Below, piece after piece: positions 9,777 to 25,100 of a stretch of 64,000 bases of DNA; positions within the stretch are counted from its first letter, which is position 1; each line of letters starts with the position of its first letter. The stretch lies in assembly GCF_037975245.1 (NCBI RefSeq), contig NC_092567.1, positions 13,036,876 to 13,100,875 of the forward strand. The letters run 5' to 3'. Position numbers and translations under genes: made by a program. The stretch is from Apostichopus japonicus (lineage: Eukaryota; Echinodermata; Holothuroidea; Aspidochirotida; Stichopodidae). Below the pieces are notes generated by a model. The model saw only the letters and a program-made list of their open reading frames with translations. It searched no databases and was not told the DNA's origin.

Positions 9777-12700
9777 TTCGGTATCGATCCATCGAATGTT
9801 CGGTATCGATCGATCAGATGTGCGAAACCGATCAACCTAAAGTGCGAAACCGATCAATCGAATGTTCGGTACCGATCAATCGAGTGTGCGATACCGATCA
9901 ATATCATGTTCGGAACAGATCAATCGAATGTTCGGTATCAATCAATCGAATGTGCGGTATCGATCAATCGAATGTACGGTACCAATCGATCGAATGTGCG
10001 GTATCGATCGATCGAATGTACGGTACCAATCAATCGAATGTTCGGTATCGATCGATGAAATGTTCGGTACCGATCAATCGAATGATCGAATGTTCGGTAT
10101 CAAACAATCGAATGTGCGGTATCGATCAATCGAATGTACGGTACCAATCGATCGAATGTGCGGTATCGATCGATCGAATGTACGGTACCAATCAATCGAA
10201 TGTGCGGTATCGATCGATGAAATGTTCGGTACCGATCAATCGAATGTGCAGCATCGATCGATCGAATGTTCGGTACCGATCAATCGAATGTTCGGTATCG
10301 ATTAATCGAATGTGCGGTACCGATCAATCGAATGTGCGGTACCGATCAATCGAATGTGCGGTACCAATCGATCGATCGAATGTGCGGTACCGATCAAACG
10401 AATGTGCGGTACCGATCAATCGAATGTGCGGTACCGATCAATCGAATGTGCGGTACCGATCAATCGAATGTCAGGTATCGATAAATCGAATGTGCGGTAC
10501 CGATCAATCGAATGTGCAGTACCGATCAATCGAATGTGCAGTATCGATCGATCGAATGTTCGGTACCGATCAATCGAATGTGCGAAACCTATCAATCGAA
10601 TGTTCGGTCCTGATCAATCGAATGTTCGGTATCGATCAATCGAATGTGCGGTATCGATCAATCGTATGTGCGGTACCAATGATTCGAATGTTCGGTAACG
10701 ATCAATCGAATGTGCGGTACCGATCAAACGCATGTGCGGTTCGATCGAATGTGCGGTACCGGTTAAACGAATATTCGGTACCGATCGATCGAATGTGCGG
10801 ATTAGATCGATCGAATGCGTGGAACCAATCAATCGAATGTTCGGTACCAATGAATCGAATGTTCGGTACCCATCGATTGAATGTGCGGTACCGATGAATC
10901 GAATGTTCGGTATCGATCCATCGAATGTTCGGTATCGATCGATCAGATGTGCGAAACCGATCAACCTAAAGTGGGAAACCGATCAATCGAATGTTCGGTA
11001 CCGATCAATCGAGTGTGCGATACCGATCAATAAAATGTTCGGAACCGATCAATCGAATGTTCGGTATCGATCAATCGAATGTGCGGTATCGATCAATCGA
11101 ATGTGCGGTACCGATCAATCGAATGTTCGGTATCGATCGATCGAATGTGCGAAACCGATCAACCTAATGTGCGAAACCGATCATTCGAATGTTCGGTCCT
11201 GATCAATCGAATGTTCGGGACCGATCAATCGAATGTGCGGTACCGATCAATCGAATGTACAGTATCGATCAATCGAATGTGCGGTTTCGATCGATCGAAT
11301 GTTCGGTACCGATCAATATAATGTTCGGAACAGATCAATCGAATGTGCGGTATCGATTAATCGAAAGTGCGGTATCGATCAATCGAATGTTCGGTACCGA
11401 TCAATCGAATGTGCGGTATCGATCGATCGAATGTGCGAAACCGATCAACCTAATGTGCGAAACCGATCAATCGAATGTTCGGTCCTGATCAATCGAATGT
11501 TCGTGACCGATCAATCGAATGTGCGGTACCGATCAATCGAATGTACAGTATCGATCATTCGAATGTTCGGTACTGGTCAATCGAACGTGCGGTACCGATC
11601 AATTGAATGTGCGGAACCGATCAATCGAATGTTCGGCATCGATCGATCGAATGTGCAAAACCGATCAACCTAATGTGCGAAACCGATCAATTGAATGTTC
11701 GGTCCTGATCAATCGAATGTTCGTGACCAATCAATCGAATGTGCGGTACCGATCAATCGAATGTATAGTATCGATCAATCGAATGTTCGGTGCCAATCAA
11801 TCGAATGTGCGGTATCGATCGATGAAATGTTCGGTACCGATCAATCGAATGTGCAGTATCGATCGATCGAATGTTCGGTACCGATCAATCGAATGTTCGG
11901 TATCGATCAATCGAATGTGCGGTACCGATCAATCGAATGTGCGGTACCGATCAATCGAATGTGCGGTACCAATCGATCGATCGAATGTGCGGTACCGATC
12001 AAACGAATGTGCGGTACCGATCAATCGAATGTTCGGTACCGATCAATCGAATGTGCGGTACCGATCAATCGAATGTGCGGTACCAATCGATCGATCGAAT
12101 GTGCGGTACCGATCAAACGAATGTGCGGTACCGATCAATCGAATGTGCGGTATCGATCAATCGAATGTCCGGTATCGATAAATCGAAGGTGCGTTACCGA
12201 TCAATCGAATGTGCGGTACCGATCAACGAATGTGCGGTACCGATCAATCGAATGTGCGGTATCGATCAATATAATGTTCGGTACCGATCAATCGAATGTA
12301 CGGTATCTATCGATCGAATATGCGGTACCGATCAAACGAATGTGCAGTACCGATCAATCGAATGTGCGGTATCGATCAATCGAATGTCCGATATCGATCA
12401 ATCGAATGTGCGGTACCGATCAATTGAAAGTGCAGTACCAATCGATCGATCGAATGTGCGGTACCGATCAAACGAATGTGCAGTACCGATCAATCGAATG
12501 TGCGGTATCGATCAATCGAATGTCCGATATCGATCAATCGAATTTGCGGTACCGATCAATCGAATGTGCGGTACCGATCAATCGAATGTGCGGTACCGAT
12601 CAATCGAATGTGCTGTATCAATCGATCGAATGTTCGGTAGCGATCAATCGAATGATCGGTACCGATCAATCGAATGTGCGGTATCGATCGATGAAATGTT

Positions 12701-13012
12701 CGGTACCGATCAATCGAATGTGCAGTATCGATCGATCGAATGTTCGGTACCGATCAATCGAATGTTCGGTATCGATCAATCGAAAATGCGGTACCGATCA
12801 ATCGAATGTGCGGTATCGATCAATTTAATGTTCGGTATCGATCAATCGAATGTGCGGTATCGATCAATCGAATGTCCGGTATCGATAAATCGAATGTGCA
12901 GTACCGATCAATCGAATGTGCGGTACCGATCAATCGAATGTGCGGTACCAATCGATCGATCGAATGTGCGGTACCGATCAAACGAATGTGCGGTACCGAT
13001 CAATCGAATGTG

Positions 13013-14205
13013 CGGATTAGATCGATAAATCGAATGTGCGGTACCGATCGATGGAATGTGCGGTACCGATCAATCGAATGTGCGGTACCGATCAATCGAA
13101 TGTGCGAATCCGCTCGATCGAATGTGCGGTATCGATCAATCGAATGTGCGGTACCGATCATTCGAATGTGCGGAACCGATCAATCGAATATGAGTTACCG
13201 ATCAATCGAAAATTCGGTACCGATCGATCGAATGTGCGGTATCGATCGATCGAATGTTCGCTACCGACCCATCAAATGTTCGGTACCGATCGATCGAATG
13301 TGCTATACCGATTAATCGAATATGCGGTATCGATCTATCGAATGTGCGGTACCGATCGATGGAATGTGCGGTACCGATCAATCGAATGTGCGGTACCGAT
13401 CAATCGAATGTGCGATTCCGCTCGATCGAATGTGCGGTATCGATAAATCGAATGTGCGGTACCGATCATTCGAAAATTCGGTACCGATCAATCGAATGTG
13501 CGTTACCGATCGATCGAATGTGCGGTAACGATCAATCGAATATGCGGTACCGATCAATCGAATGTGCGGTACCGATCGATCGAATGTGCGGTACCGATCG
13601 ATCGAATGTGCGGTATTGATCGATCGAATGTGCGTTACCGATCAATCGAATATTCGGTACCGATCGATCCAATATGCGGTACCGATCGATCGAATGTGCG
13701 TTACCGATCGATCGAATGTGCGGTACCGATCAATCGAATGTGCGGTATCGATCAATCGAATGTGCGGTACCGATCGATCGAATCTGCGGTACCGATCGAT
13801 CGAATGTGCGGTATTGATCGATCGAATGTGCGTTACCGATCAATCGAATGTGCGGAACCGATCGATCGAATGTGCGGTACCGATCGATCGAATGTGCGGT
13901 ATTGATCGATCGAATGTGCGTTACCGATCAATCGAATATTCGGTATCGATCGATCCAATATGCGGTACCGATCGATCGAATGTGCGTTACCGATCAATCG
14001 AATGTGCGGTATCGATCAATCGAATGTGCGGTACCGATCGATCGAATGTGCGGTACCGATCGATCGAATGTGCGGTATTGATGGATCGAATGTGCGTTAC
14101 CGATCAATCGAATGTGCAGAACCGATCAATCGAATGTGCGGAACCGATCAATCGAATATGCGTCACGGATCAATCAAAAATTCGGTATCGATCGATCGAA
14201 TGTGC
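13013..14205. repeat. B-type satellite island 1
   Basis: The block opens with GGATTAGATCGATAAATCG and then shows a different mixture from its flanks: GCGTTACCGATCGATCG, GCGGTATTGATCGATCG, ATTCCGCTCGATCG and CGAAAATTCGG monomers. The GCGGTATTGATCG form puts TGA in frame. Related islands recur near 23,753, 31,403, 41,249 and 48,141, each opened by the same landmark. 26-bp monomers are rare inside it. Confidence 0.7.
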
Positions 14206-14558
14206 GGTATCGATCGATGAAATGTTCGGTACCGATCAATCGAATGTGCAGTATCGATCGATCGAATGTTCGGTACCGATCAATCGAATGTCCGATATCG
14301 ATCAATCGAATTTGCGGTACGGATCAATCGAATGTGCGGTACCGATCAATCGAATGTGCGGTACCGATCAATCGAATGTGCTGTATCAATCGATCGAATG
14401 TTCGGTAGCGATCAATCGAATGATCGGTACCGATCAATCGAATGTGCGGTATCGATCGATGAAATGTTCGGTACCGATCAATCGAATGTGCAGTATCGAT
14501 CGATCGAATGTTCGGTACCGATCAATCGAATGTTCGGTATCGATCAATCGAATGTGCG

Positions 14559-15760
14559 GTACCGATCAATCGAATGTGCGGTATCGATCAATATAATGTT
14601 CGGTATCGATCAATCGAATGTGCGGTATCGATCAATCGAATGTCCGGTATCGATAAATCGAATGTGCAGTACCGATCAATCGAATGTGCGGTACCGATCA
14701 ATCGAATGTGCGGTACCAATCGATCGATCGAATGTGCGCTACCGATCAAACGAATGTGCGGTACCGATCAATCGAATGTGCGTTATCGATCAATCGAATG
14801 TCCGGTATCAATAAATCGAATGTGCGGTACCGATCAATCGAATGTGCGGTACCGATCAAACGAATGTGCGGTACCGATCAATCGAATGTGCGGTATCGAT
14901 CGATCGAATGTGCGGTATCGATCAATCGAATGTGCGGATTAGATCGATAAATCGAATGTGCGGTACCGATCGATGGAATGTGCGGTACCGATCAATCGAA
15001 TGTGCGGTACCGATCAATCGAACGTGCGATTCCGCTCGATCGAATGTGCGGTATCGATCAATCGAATGTGCGGTACCGATCATTCGAATGTGCGGAACCG
15101 ATCAATCGAATATGAGTTACCGATCAATCGAAAATTCGGTACCGATCAATCGAATGTGCGGTATCGATCAATATAATGTTCGGTATCGATCAATCGAATG
15201 TGCGGTATCGATCAATCGAATGTCCGGTATCGATAAATCGAATGTGCAGTACCGATCAATCGAATGTGCGGTACCGATCAATCGAATGTGCGGTACCAAT
15301 CGATCGATCGAATGTGCGCTACCGATCAAACGAATGTGCGGTACCGATCAATCGAATGTGCGTTATCGATCAATCGAATGTCCGGTATCAATAAATCGAA
15401 TGTGCGGTACCGATCAATCGAATGTGCGGTACCGATCAAACGAATGTGCGGTACCGATCAATCGAATGTGCGGTATCGATCGATCGAATGTGCGGTATCG
15501 ATCAATCGAATGTGCGGATTAGATCGATAAATCGAATGTGCGGTACCGATCGATGGAATGTTCTGTACCGATCAATCGAATGTGCGGTACCGATCAATCG
15601 AACGTGCGATTCCGCTCGATCGAATGTGCGGTATCGATCAATCGAATGTGCGGTACCGATCATTCGAATGTGCGTAACCGATCAATCGAATATGAGTTAC
15701 CGATCAATCGAAAATTCGGTACCGATCAATCGAATGTGCGTTACCGATCGATCGAATGTG
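14559..15760. repeat. Tandem duplication, 580-bp offset
   Basis: GTATCGATCAATATAATG at 14581 recurs at 15161, and the order of variants stays the same through the GGATTAG-ATCGATAAATCG landmark (about 14,936 and 15,516) and the ATTCCGCTCGATCG monomer. Copy 1 is about 14,559-15,138 and copy 2 is about 15,139-15,718. Copy differences include ATGTTCTGTACC near 15,558 for ATGTGCGGTACC. Confidence 0.82.
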
Positions 15761-17779
15761 CGGTAACGATCAATCGAATATGCGGTACCGATCAATCGAA
15801 TGTGCGGTACCGATCGATCGAATGTGCGGTACCGATCGATCGAATGTGCGGTATTGATCGATCGAATGTGCGTTACCGATCTATCGAATATTCGGTACCG
15901 ATAGATCGAATGTGCGGAACCGATCAGTCCAATGTTCGGAACCGATCAATCGAATATGCGTCACGGATCAATCGAAAATTCGGTACCGATCGATCGAATG
16001 TGCGGTATCGATCGATCGAATGTTCGGTACCGACCCATCAAATGTTCGGTACCGATCGATCGAATGTGCGGTACCGATTAATCGAATATGCGGTATCGAT
16101 CTATCGAATGTGCGGTACCGATCGATGGAATGTGCGGTACCGATCAATCGAATGTGCGGTACCGATCAATCGAATGTGCGATTCCGCTCGATCGAATGTG
16201 CGGTATCGATCAATCGAATGTGCGGTACCGATCATTCGAAAATTCGGTACCGATCAATCGAATGTGCGTTACCGATCGATCGAATGTGCGGTAACGATCA
16301 ATCGAATATGCGGTACCGATAAATCGAATGTGCGGTACCGATCAATCGAATGTGCGGTACCGATCAATCGAATGTGCGGTACCAATCGATCGATCGAATG
16401 TGCGATACCAATCGATCGACCGAATGTGCGGTACCGATCAATCGAATGTGCGGATTAGATCGATCGAATGCGTTTAACCAATCAATCGAATGTTCGGTAC
16501 CGATCGATCGAATGTTCGGTACCAATGAATGGAATGTTCGGTACCCATCGATTGAATGTGCGGTACCGATGAATCGAATGTTCGGTATCGATCCATCGAA
16601 TGTTCGGTATCGATCGATCAGATGTGCGAAACCGATCAACCTAAAGTGCGAAACCGATCAATCGAATGTTCGGTACCGATCAATCGAGTGTGCGATACCG
16701 ATCAATATCATGTTCGGAACAGATCAATCGAATGTTCGGTATCGATCAATCGAATGTGCGGTATCGATCAATCGAATGTACGGTACCAATCGATCGAATG
16801 TGCGGTATCGATCGATCGAATGTACGGTACCAATCAATCGAATGTGCGGTATCGATCGATCGAATGTGCGGTACCGATCAAACGAATGTGCGGTACCGAT
16901 CAATCGAATGTGCGGTACCGATCAACCTAATGTGCGAAACCGATCATTCGAATGTTCGGTCCTGATCAATCGAATGTTCGGGACCGATCAATCGAATGTG
17001 CGGTACCGATCAATCGAATGTACAGTATCGATCAATCGAATGTGCGGTTTCGATCGATCGAATGTTCGGTACCGATCAATATAATGTTCGGAACAGATAA
17101 ATCGAATGTTCGGTATCGATCAATCGAAAGTGCGGTATCGATCAATCGAATGTTCGGCATCGATCGATCGAATGTGCGAAACCGATCAACCTAATGTGCG
17201 AAACCGATCAATCGAATGTTCGGTCCTGATCAATCGAATGTTCGTGATCGATCAATCGAATGTGCGGCACCGATCAATCGAATGTATAGTATCGATCAAT
17301 CGAATGTTCGGTGCCAATCAATCGAATGTGCGGTATCGATCGATCGAATGTTCGGTACCGATCAAACGAATGTGCGGTACCGATCAATCGAATGTGCGGT
17401 ACCGATCAATCGAATGTGCGGTACTGATCAATCGAATGTGCGGTACCAATCGATCTATCGAATGTGCGGTACCGATCAAACGAATGTGCGGTACCGATCA
17501 ATCGAATGTGCGGTATCGATCAATCGAATGTCCGGTATCGATAAATCGAAGGTGCGTTACCGATCAATCGAAAGTGCGGTACCGATCAACGAAAGTGCGG
17601 TACCGATCAATCGAATGTTCGGTATCGATCAATCGAATGTGCGGTACCGATCAATCGAATGTTCGGTACCGATCAATCGAATGTGCGGTACCAATCGATC
17701 GATCGAATGTGCGGTACCGATCAAACGAATGTGCGGTACCGATCAATCGAATGTGCGGTACCGATCAATCGAATGTGCG

Positions 17780-19794
17780 GTACCGATCAATCGAATGTGC
17801 GGTACCAATCGATCGATCGAATGTGCGGTACCGATCAAACGAATGTGCGGTACCGATCAATCGAATGTGCGGTATCGATCAATCGAATGTCCGGTATCGA
17901 TAAATCGAATGTGCGGTATCGATCAATCGAATGTGCGGTACCGATCAACGAATGTGCGGTACCGATCAATCGAATGTGCGGTATCGATCAATATAATGTT
18001 CGGTACCAATCAATCGAATGTGCGGTATCGATCAATCGAATGTCCGGTATCGATAAATCGAATGTGCGGTACCGATCAATCGAATGTGCGGTACCGATCA
18101 ATCGAATGTGCGGTACCAATCGATCGATCGAATGTGCGGTACCAATCGATCGACCGAATATGCGGTACCGATCAATCGAATGTGCGGATTAGATCGATCG
18201 AATGCGTGGAACCAATCAATCGAATGTTCGGTACCGATCGATCGAATGTTCGGTACCAATGAATGGAATGTTCGGTACCCATCGATTGAATGTGCGGTAC
18301 CGATGAATGGAATGTTCGGTATCGATCCATCGAATGTTCGGTATCGATCGATCAGATGTGCGAAACCGATCAACCTAAAGTGCGAAACCGATCAATCGAA
18401 TGTTCGGTACCGATCAATCGAGTGTGCGATACCGATCAATATCATGTTCGGAACAGATCAATCGAATGTTCGGTATCAATCAATCGAATGTGCGGTATCG
18501 ATCAATCGAATGTACGGTACCAATCGATCGAATGTGCGGTATCGATCGATCGAATGTACGGTACCAATCAATCGAATGTGCGGTATCGATCGATGAAATG
18601 TTCGGTACCGATCAATCGAATGTGCAGTATCGATCGATCGAATCTGCGGTACCGATCGATCGAATGTGCGGTATTGATCGATCGAATGTGCGTTACCGAT
18701 CAATCGAATGTGCGGAACCGATCGATCGAATGTGCGGTATCGATCAATCGAATGTCCGGTATCGATAAATCGAAGGTGCGTTACCGATCAATCGAATGTG
18801 CGGTACCGATCAACGAATGTGCGGTACCGATCAATCGAATGTGCGGTATCGATCAATATAATGTTCGGTACCAATCAATCGAATGTGCGGTATCGATCAA
18901 TCGAATGTCCGGTATCGATAAATCGAATGTGCGGTACCGATCAATCGAATGTGCGGTACCAATCGATCGATCGAATGTGCGGTACCGATCAAACGAATGT
19001 GCGGTACCGATCAATCGAATGTGCGGTATCGATCAATCGAATGTCCGGTATCGATAAATCGAAGGTGCGTTACCGATCAATCGAATGTGCGGTACCGATC
19101 AACGAATGTGCGGTACCGATCAATCGAATGTGCGGTATCGATCAATATAATGTTCGGTACCAATCAATCGAATGTGCGGTATCGATCAATCGAATGTCCG
19201 GTATCGATAAATCGAATGTGCGGTACCGATCGATCGAATGTGCGGTACCGATCAATCGAATGTGCGGTACCAATCGATCGATCGAATGTGCGGTACCAAT
19301 CGATCGACCGAATATGCGGTACCGATCAATCGAATGTGCGGATTAGATCGATCGAATGCGTGGAACCAATCAATCGAATGTTCGGTACCGATCGATCGAA
19401 TGTTCGGTACCAATGAATGGAATGTTCGGTACCCATCGATTGAATGTGCGGTACCGATGAATCGAATGTTCGGTATCGATCCATCGAATGTTCGGTATCG
19501 ATCGATCAGATGTGCGAAACCGATCAACCTAAAGTGCGAAACCGATCAATCGAATGTTCGGTACCGATCAATCGAGTGTGCGATACCGATCAATATCATG
19601 TTCGGAACAGATCAATCGAATGTTCGGTATCAATCAATCGAATGTGCGGTATCGATCAATCGAATGTACGGTACCAATCGATCGAATGTGCGGTATCGAT
19701 CGATCGAATGTACGGTACCAATCAATCGAATGTGCGGTATCGATCGATGAAATGTTCGGTACCGATCAATGGAATGTGCAGCATCGATCGATCG
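17780..19794. repeat. Duplicated segment, 1,154-bp offset, split by a B-type patch
   Basis: Bases about 17,780-18,640 match about 18,934-19,794. Between the copies lies a short patch (about 18,640-18,735) with AATCTGCGG and GCGGTATTGATCGATCG monomers that match the B-type island near 13,785-13,870. After it comes A-type sequence again. The arrangement looks like a duplication followed by conversion-like replacement, or like an unequal exchange between A and B tracts. Confidence 0.7.
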
Positions 19795-22120
19795 AATGTT
19801 CGGTACCGATCAATCGAATGTTCGGTATCGATTAATCGAATGTGCGGTACCGATCAATCGAATGTGCGGTACCGATCAATCGAATGTGCGGTACCAATCG
19901 ATCGATCGAATGTGCGGTACCGATCAAACGAATGTGCGGTACCGATCAATCGAATGTGCGGTACCGATCAATCGAATGTGCGGTACCGATCAATCGAATG
20001 TCAGGTATCGATAAATCGAATGTGCGGTACCGATCAATCGAATGTGCAGTACCGATCAATCGAATGTGCAGTATCGATCGATCGAATGTTCGGTACCGAT
20101 CAATCGAATGTGCGAAACCTATCAATCGAATGTTCGGTCCTGATCAATCGAATGTCCGGTATCGATCGATCGAATGTGCGGTATCGATCAATCGTATGTG
20201 CGGTACCAATGATTCGAATGTTCGGTAACGATCAATCGAATGTGCGGTACCGATCAAACGCATGTGCGGTTCGATCGAATGTGCGGTACCGGTTAAACGA
20301 ATATTCGGTACCGATCGATCGAATGTGCGGATTAGATCGATCGAGTGCGTGGAACCAATCAATCGAATGTTCGGTACCAATGAATCGAATGTTCGGTACC
20401 CATCGATTGAATGTGCGGTACCGATGAATCGAATGTTCGGTATCGATCCATCGAATGTTCGGTATCGATCGATCAGATGTGCGAAACCGATCAACCTAAA
20501 GTGCGAAACCGATCAATCGAATGTTCGGTACCGATCAATCGAGTGTGCGATACCGATCAATAAAATGTTCGGAACAGATCAATCGAATGTTCGGTATCGA
20601 TCAATCGAATGTGCGGTATCGATCAATCGAATGTGCGGTACCGATCAATCGAATGTTCGGTATCGATCGATCGAATGTGCGAAACCGATCAACCTAATGT
20701 GCGAAACCGATCATTCGAATGTTCGGTCCTGATCAATCGAATGTTCGGGACCGATCAATCGAATGTGCGGTACCGATCAATCGAATGTACAGTATCGATC
20801 AATCGAATGTGCGGTTTCGATCGATCGAATGTTCGGTACCGATCAATATAATGTTCGGAACAGATCAATCGAATGTGCGGTATCGATTAATCGAAAGTGC
20901 GGTATCGATCAATCGAATGTACGGTACCAATCAATCGAATGTGCGGTATCGATCGATGAAATGTTCGGTACCGATCAATCGAATGTGCAGCATCGATCGA
21001 TCGAATGTTCGGTACCGATCAATCGAATGTTCGGTATCGATTAATCGAATGTGCGGTACCGATCAATCGAATGTGCGGTACCGATCAATCGAATGTGCGG
21101 TACCAATCGATCGATCGAATGTGCGGTACCGATCAAACGAATGTGCGGTACCGATCAATCGAATGTGCGGTACCGATCAATCGAATGTGCGGTACCGATC
21201 AATCGAATGTCAGGTATCGATAAATCGAATGTGCGGTACCGATCAATCGAATGTGCAGTACCGATCAATCGAATGTGCAGTATCGATCGATCGAATGTTC
21301 GGTACCGATCAAACGAATGTGCGAAACCTATCAATCGAATGTTCGGTCCTGATCAATCGAATGTCCGGTATCGATCGATCGAATGTGCGGTATCGATCAA
21401 TCGTATGTGCGGTACCAATGATTCGAATGTTCGGTAACGATCAATCGAATGTGCGGTACCGATCAAACGCATGTGCGGTTCGATCGAATGTGCGGTACCG
21501 GTTAAACGAATATTCGGTACCGATCGATCGAATGTGCGGATTAGATCGATCGAATGCGTGGAACCAATCAATCGAATGTTCGGTACCAATGAATGGAATG
21601 TTCGGTACCCATCGATTGAATGTGCGGTACCGATGAATCGAATGTTCGGTATCGATCCATCGAATGTTCGGTATCGATCGATCAGATGTGCGAAACCGAT
21701 CAACCTAAAGTGCGAAACCGATCAATCGAATGTTCGGTACCGATCAATCGAGTGTGCGATACCGATCAATAAAATGTTCGGAACAGATCAATCGAATGTT
21801 CGGTATCGATCAATCGAATGTGCGGTATCGATCAATCGAATGTGCGGTACCGATCAATCGAATGTTCGGTATCGATCGATCGAATGTGCGAAACCGATCA
21901 ACCTAATGTGCGAAACCGATCATTCGAATGTTCGGTCCTGATCAATCGAATGTTCGGGACCGATCAATCGAATGTGCGGTACCGATCAATCGAATGTACA
22001 GTATCGATCAATCGAATGTGCGGTTTCGATCGATCGAATGTTCGGTACCGATCAATATAATGTTCGGAACAGATCAATCGAATGTGCGGTATCGATTAAT
22101 TAAAGTGCGGTATCGATCGA
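19703..22120. repeat. Tandem duplication, 1,209-bp offset
   Basis: ACGGTACCAATCAATCG is at 19712 and 20921. From there the two copies run in parallel through the 17-bp GGTTCGATCG monomer (about 20,268 and 21,477) to CGATTAATCGAAAGTGC near 20,886. Copy 2 has a 1-bp loss there (CGATTAATTAAAGTGC near 22,093). Unit 1 is about 19,703-20,911 and unit 2 about 20,912-22,120. Confidence 0.85.
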
Positions 22121-25100
22121 TCGAATGTGCGGTACCGATCAATCGAATGTTCGGCATCGATCGATCGAATGTGCGAAACCGATCAACCTAATGTGCGAAA
22201 CCGATCAATCGAATGTTCGGTCCTGATCAATCGAATGTTCGTGACCGATCAATCGAATGTGCGGTACCGATCAATCGAATGTACAGTATCGATCATTCGA
22301 ATGTTCGGTACTGGTCAATCGAACGTGCGGTACCGATCAATTGAATGTGCGGAACCGATCAATCGAATGTTCGGCATCGATCGATCGAATGTGCAAAACC
22401 GATCAACCTAATGTGCGAAACCGATCAATTGAATGTTCGGTCCTGATCAATCGAATGTTCGTGACCAATCAATCGAATGTGCGGTACCGATCAATCGAAT
22501 GTATAGTATCGATCAATCGAATGTTCGGTGCCAATCAATCGAATGTGCGGTATCGATCGATGAAATGTTCGGTACCGATCAATCGAATGTGCAGTATCGA
22601 TCGATCGAATGTTCGGTACCGATCAATCGAATGTTCGGTATCGATCAATCGAATGTGCGGTACCGATCAATCGAATGTGCGGTACCGATCAATCGAATGT
22701 GCGGTACCAATCGATCGATCGAATGTGCGGTACCGATCAAACGAATGTGCGGTACCGATCAATCGAATGTGCGGTACCGATCAATCGAATGTGCGGTACC
22801 GATCAATCGAATGTGCGGTACCAATCGATCGATCGAATGTGCGGTACCGATCAAACGAATGTGCGGTACCGATCAATCGAATGTGCGGTATCGATCAATC
22901 GAATGTCCGGTATCGATAAATCGAAGGTGCGTTACCGATCAATCGAATGTGCGGTACCGATCAACGAATGTGCGGTACCGATCAATCGAATGTGCGGTAT
23001 CGATCAATATAATGTTCGGTACCGATCAATCGAATGTACGGTATCTATCGATCGAATATGCGGTACCGATCAAACGAATGTCCAGTACCGATCAATCGAA
23101 TGTGCGGTATCGATCAATCGAATGTCCGATATCGATCAATCGAATGTGCGGTACCGATCAATTGAAAGTGCAGTACCAATCGATCGATCGAATGTGCGGT
23201 ACCGATCAAACGAATGTGCAGTACCGATCAATCGAATGTGCGGTATCGATCAATCGAATGTCCGATATCGATCAATCGAATTTGCGGTACCGATCAATCG
23301 AATGTGCGGTACCGATCAATCGAATGTGCGGTACCGATCAATCGAATGTGCTGTATCAATCGATCGAATGTTCGGTAGCGATCAATCGAATGATCGGTAC
23401 CGATCAATCGAATGTGCGGTATCGATCGATGAAATGTTCGGTACCGATCAATCGAATGTGCAGTATCGATCGATCGAATGTTCGGTACCGATCAATCGAA
23501 TGTTCGGTATCGATCAATCGAATGTGCGGTACCGATCAATCGAATGTGCGGTATCGATCAATTTAATGTTCGGTATCGATCAATCGAATGTGCGGTATCG
23601 ATCAATCGAATGTCCGGTATCGATAAATCGAATGTGCAGTACCGATCAATCGAATGTGCGGTACCGATCAATCGAATGTGCGGTACCAATCGATCGATCG
23701 AATGTGCGGTACCGATCAAACGAATGTGCGGTACCGATCAATCGAATGTGCGGATTAGATCGATAAATCGAATGTGCGGTACCGATCGATGGAATGTGCG
23801 GTACCGATCAATCGAATGTGCGGTACCGATCAATCGAATGTGCGAATCCGCTCGATCGAATGTGCGGTATCGATCAATCGAATGTGCGGTACCGATCATT
23901 GGAATGTGCGGAACCGATCAATCGAATATGAGTTACCGATCAATCGAAAATTCGGTACCGATCGATCGAATGTGCGGTATCGATCGATCGAATGTTCGCT
24001 ACCGACCCATCAAATGTTCGGTACCGATCGATCGAATGTGCGGTACCGATTAATCGAATATGCGGTATCGATCTATCGAATGTGCGGTACCGATCGATGG
24101 AATGTGCGGTACCGATCAATCGAATGTGCGGTACCGATCAATCGAATGTGCGATTCCGCTCGATCGAATGTGTGGTATCGATCAATCGAATGTGCGGTAC
24201 CGATCATTCGAAAATTCGGTACCGATCAATCGAATGTGCGTTACCGATCGATCGAATGTGCGGTAACGATCAATCGAATATGCGGTACCGATCAATCGAA
24301 TGTGCGGTACCGATCGATCGAATGTGCGGTACCGATCGATCGAATGTGCGGTATTGATCGATCGAATGTGCGTTACCGATCAATCGAATATTCGGTACCG
24401 ATCGATCCAATATGCGGTACCGATCGATCGAATGTGCGTTACCGATCGATCGAATGTGCGGTACCGATCAATCGAATGTGCGGTATCGATCAATCGAATG
24501 TGCGGTACCGATCGATCGAATCTGCGGTACCGATCGATCGAATGTGCGGTATTGATCGATCGAATGTGCGTTACCGATCAATCGAATGTGCGGAACCGAT
24601 CGATCGAATGTGCGGTACCGATCGATCGAATGTGCGGTATTGATCGATCGAATGTGCGTTACCGATCAATCGAATATTCGGTATCGATCGATCCAATATG
24701 CGGTACCGATCGATCGAATGTGCGTTACCGATCAATCGAATGTGCGGTATCGATCGATCGAATGTGCGGTACCGATCGATCGAATGTGCGGTATTGATGG
24801 ATCGAATGTGCGTTACCGATCAATCGAATGTGCAGAACCGATCAATCGAATGTGCGGAACCGATCAATCGAATATGCGTCACGGATCAATCAAAAATTCG
24901 GTATCGATCGATCGAATGTGCGGTATCGATCGATGAAATGTTCGGTACCGATCAATCGAATGTGCAATATCGATCGATCGAATGTTCGGTACCGATCAAT
25001 CGAATGTCCGATATCGATCAATCGAATTTGCGGTACGGATCAATCGAATGTGCGGTACCGATCAATCGAATGTGCGGTACCGATCAATCGAATGTGCTGT

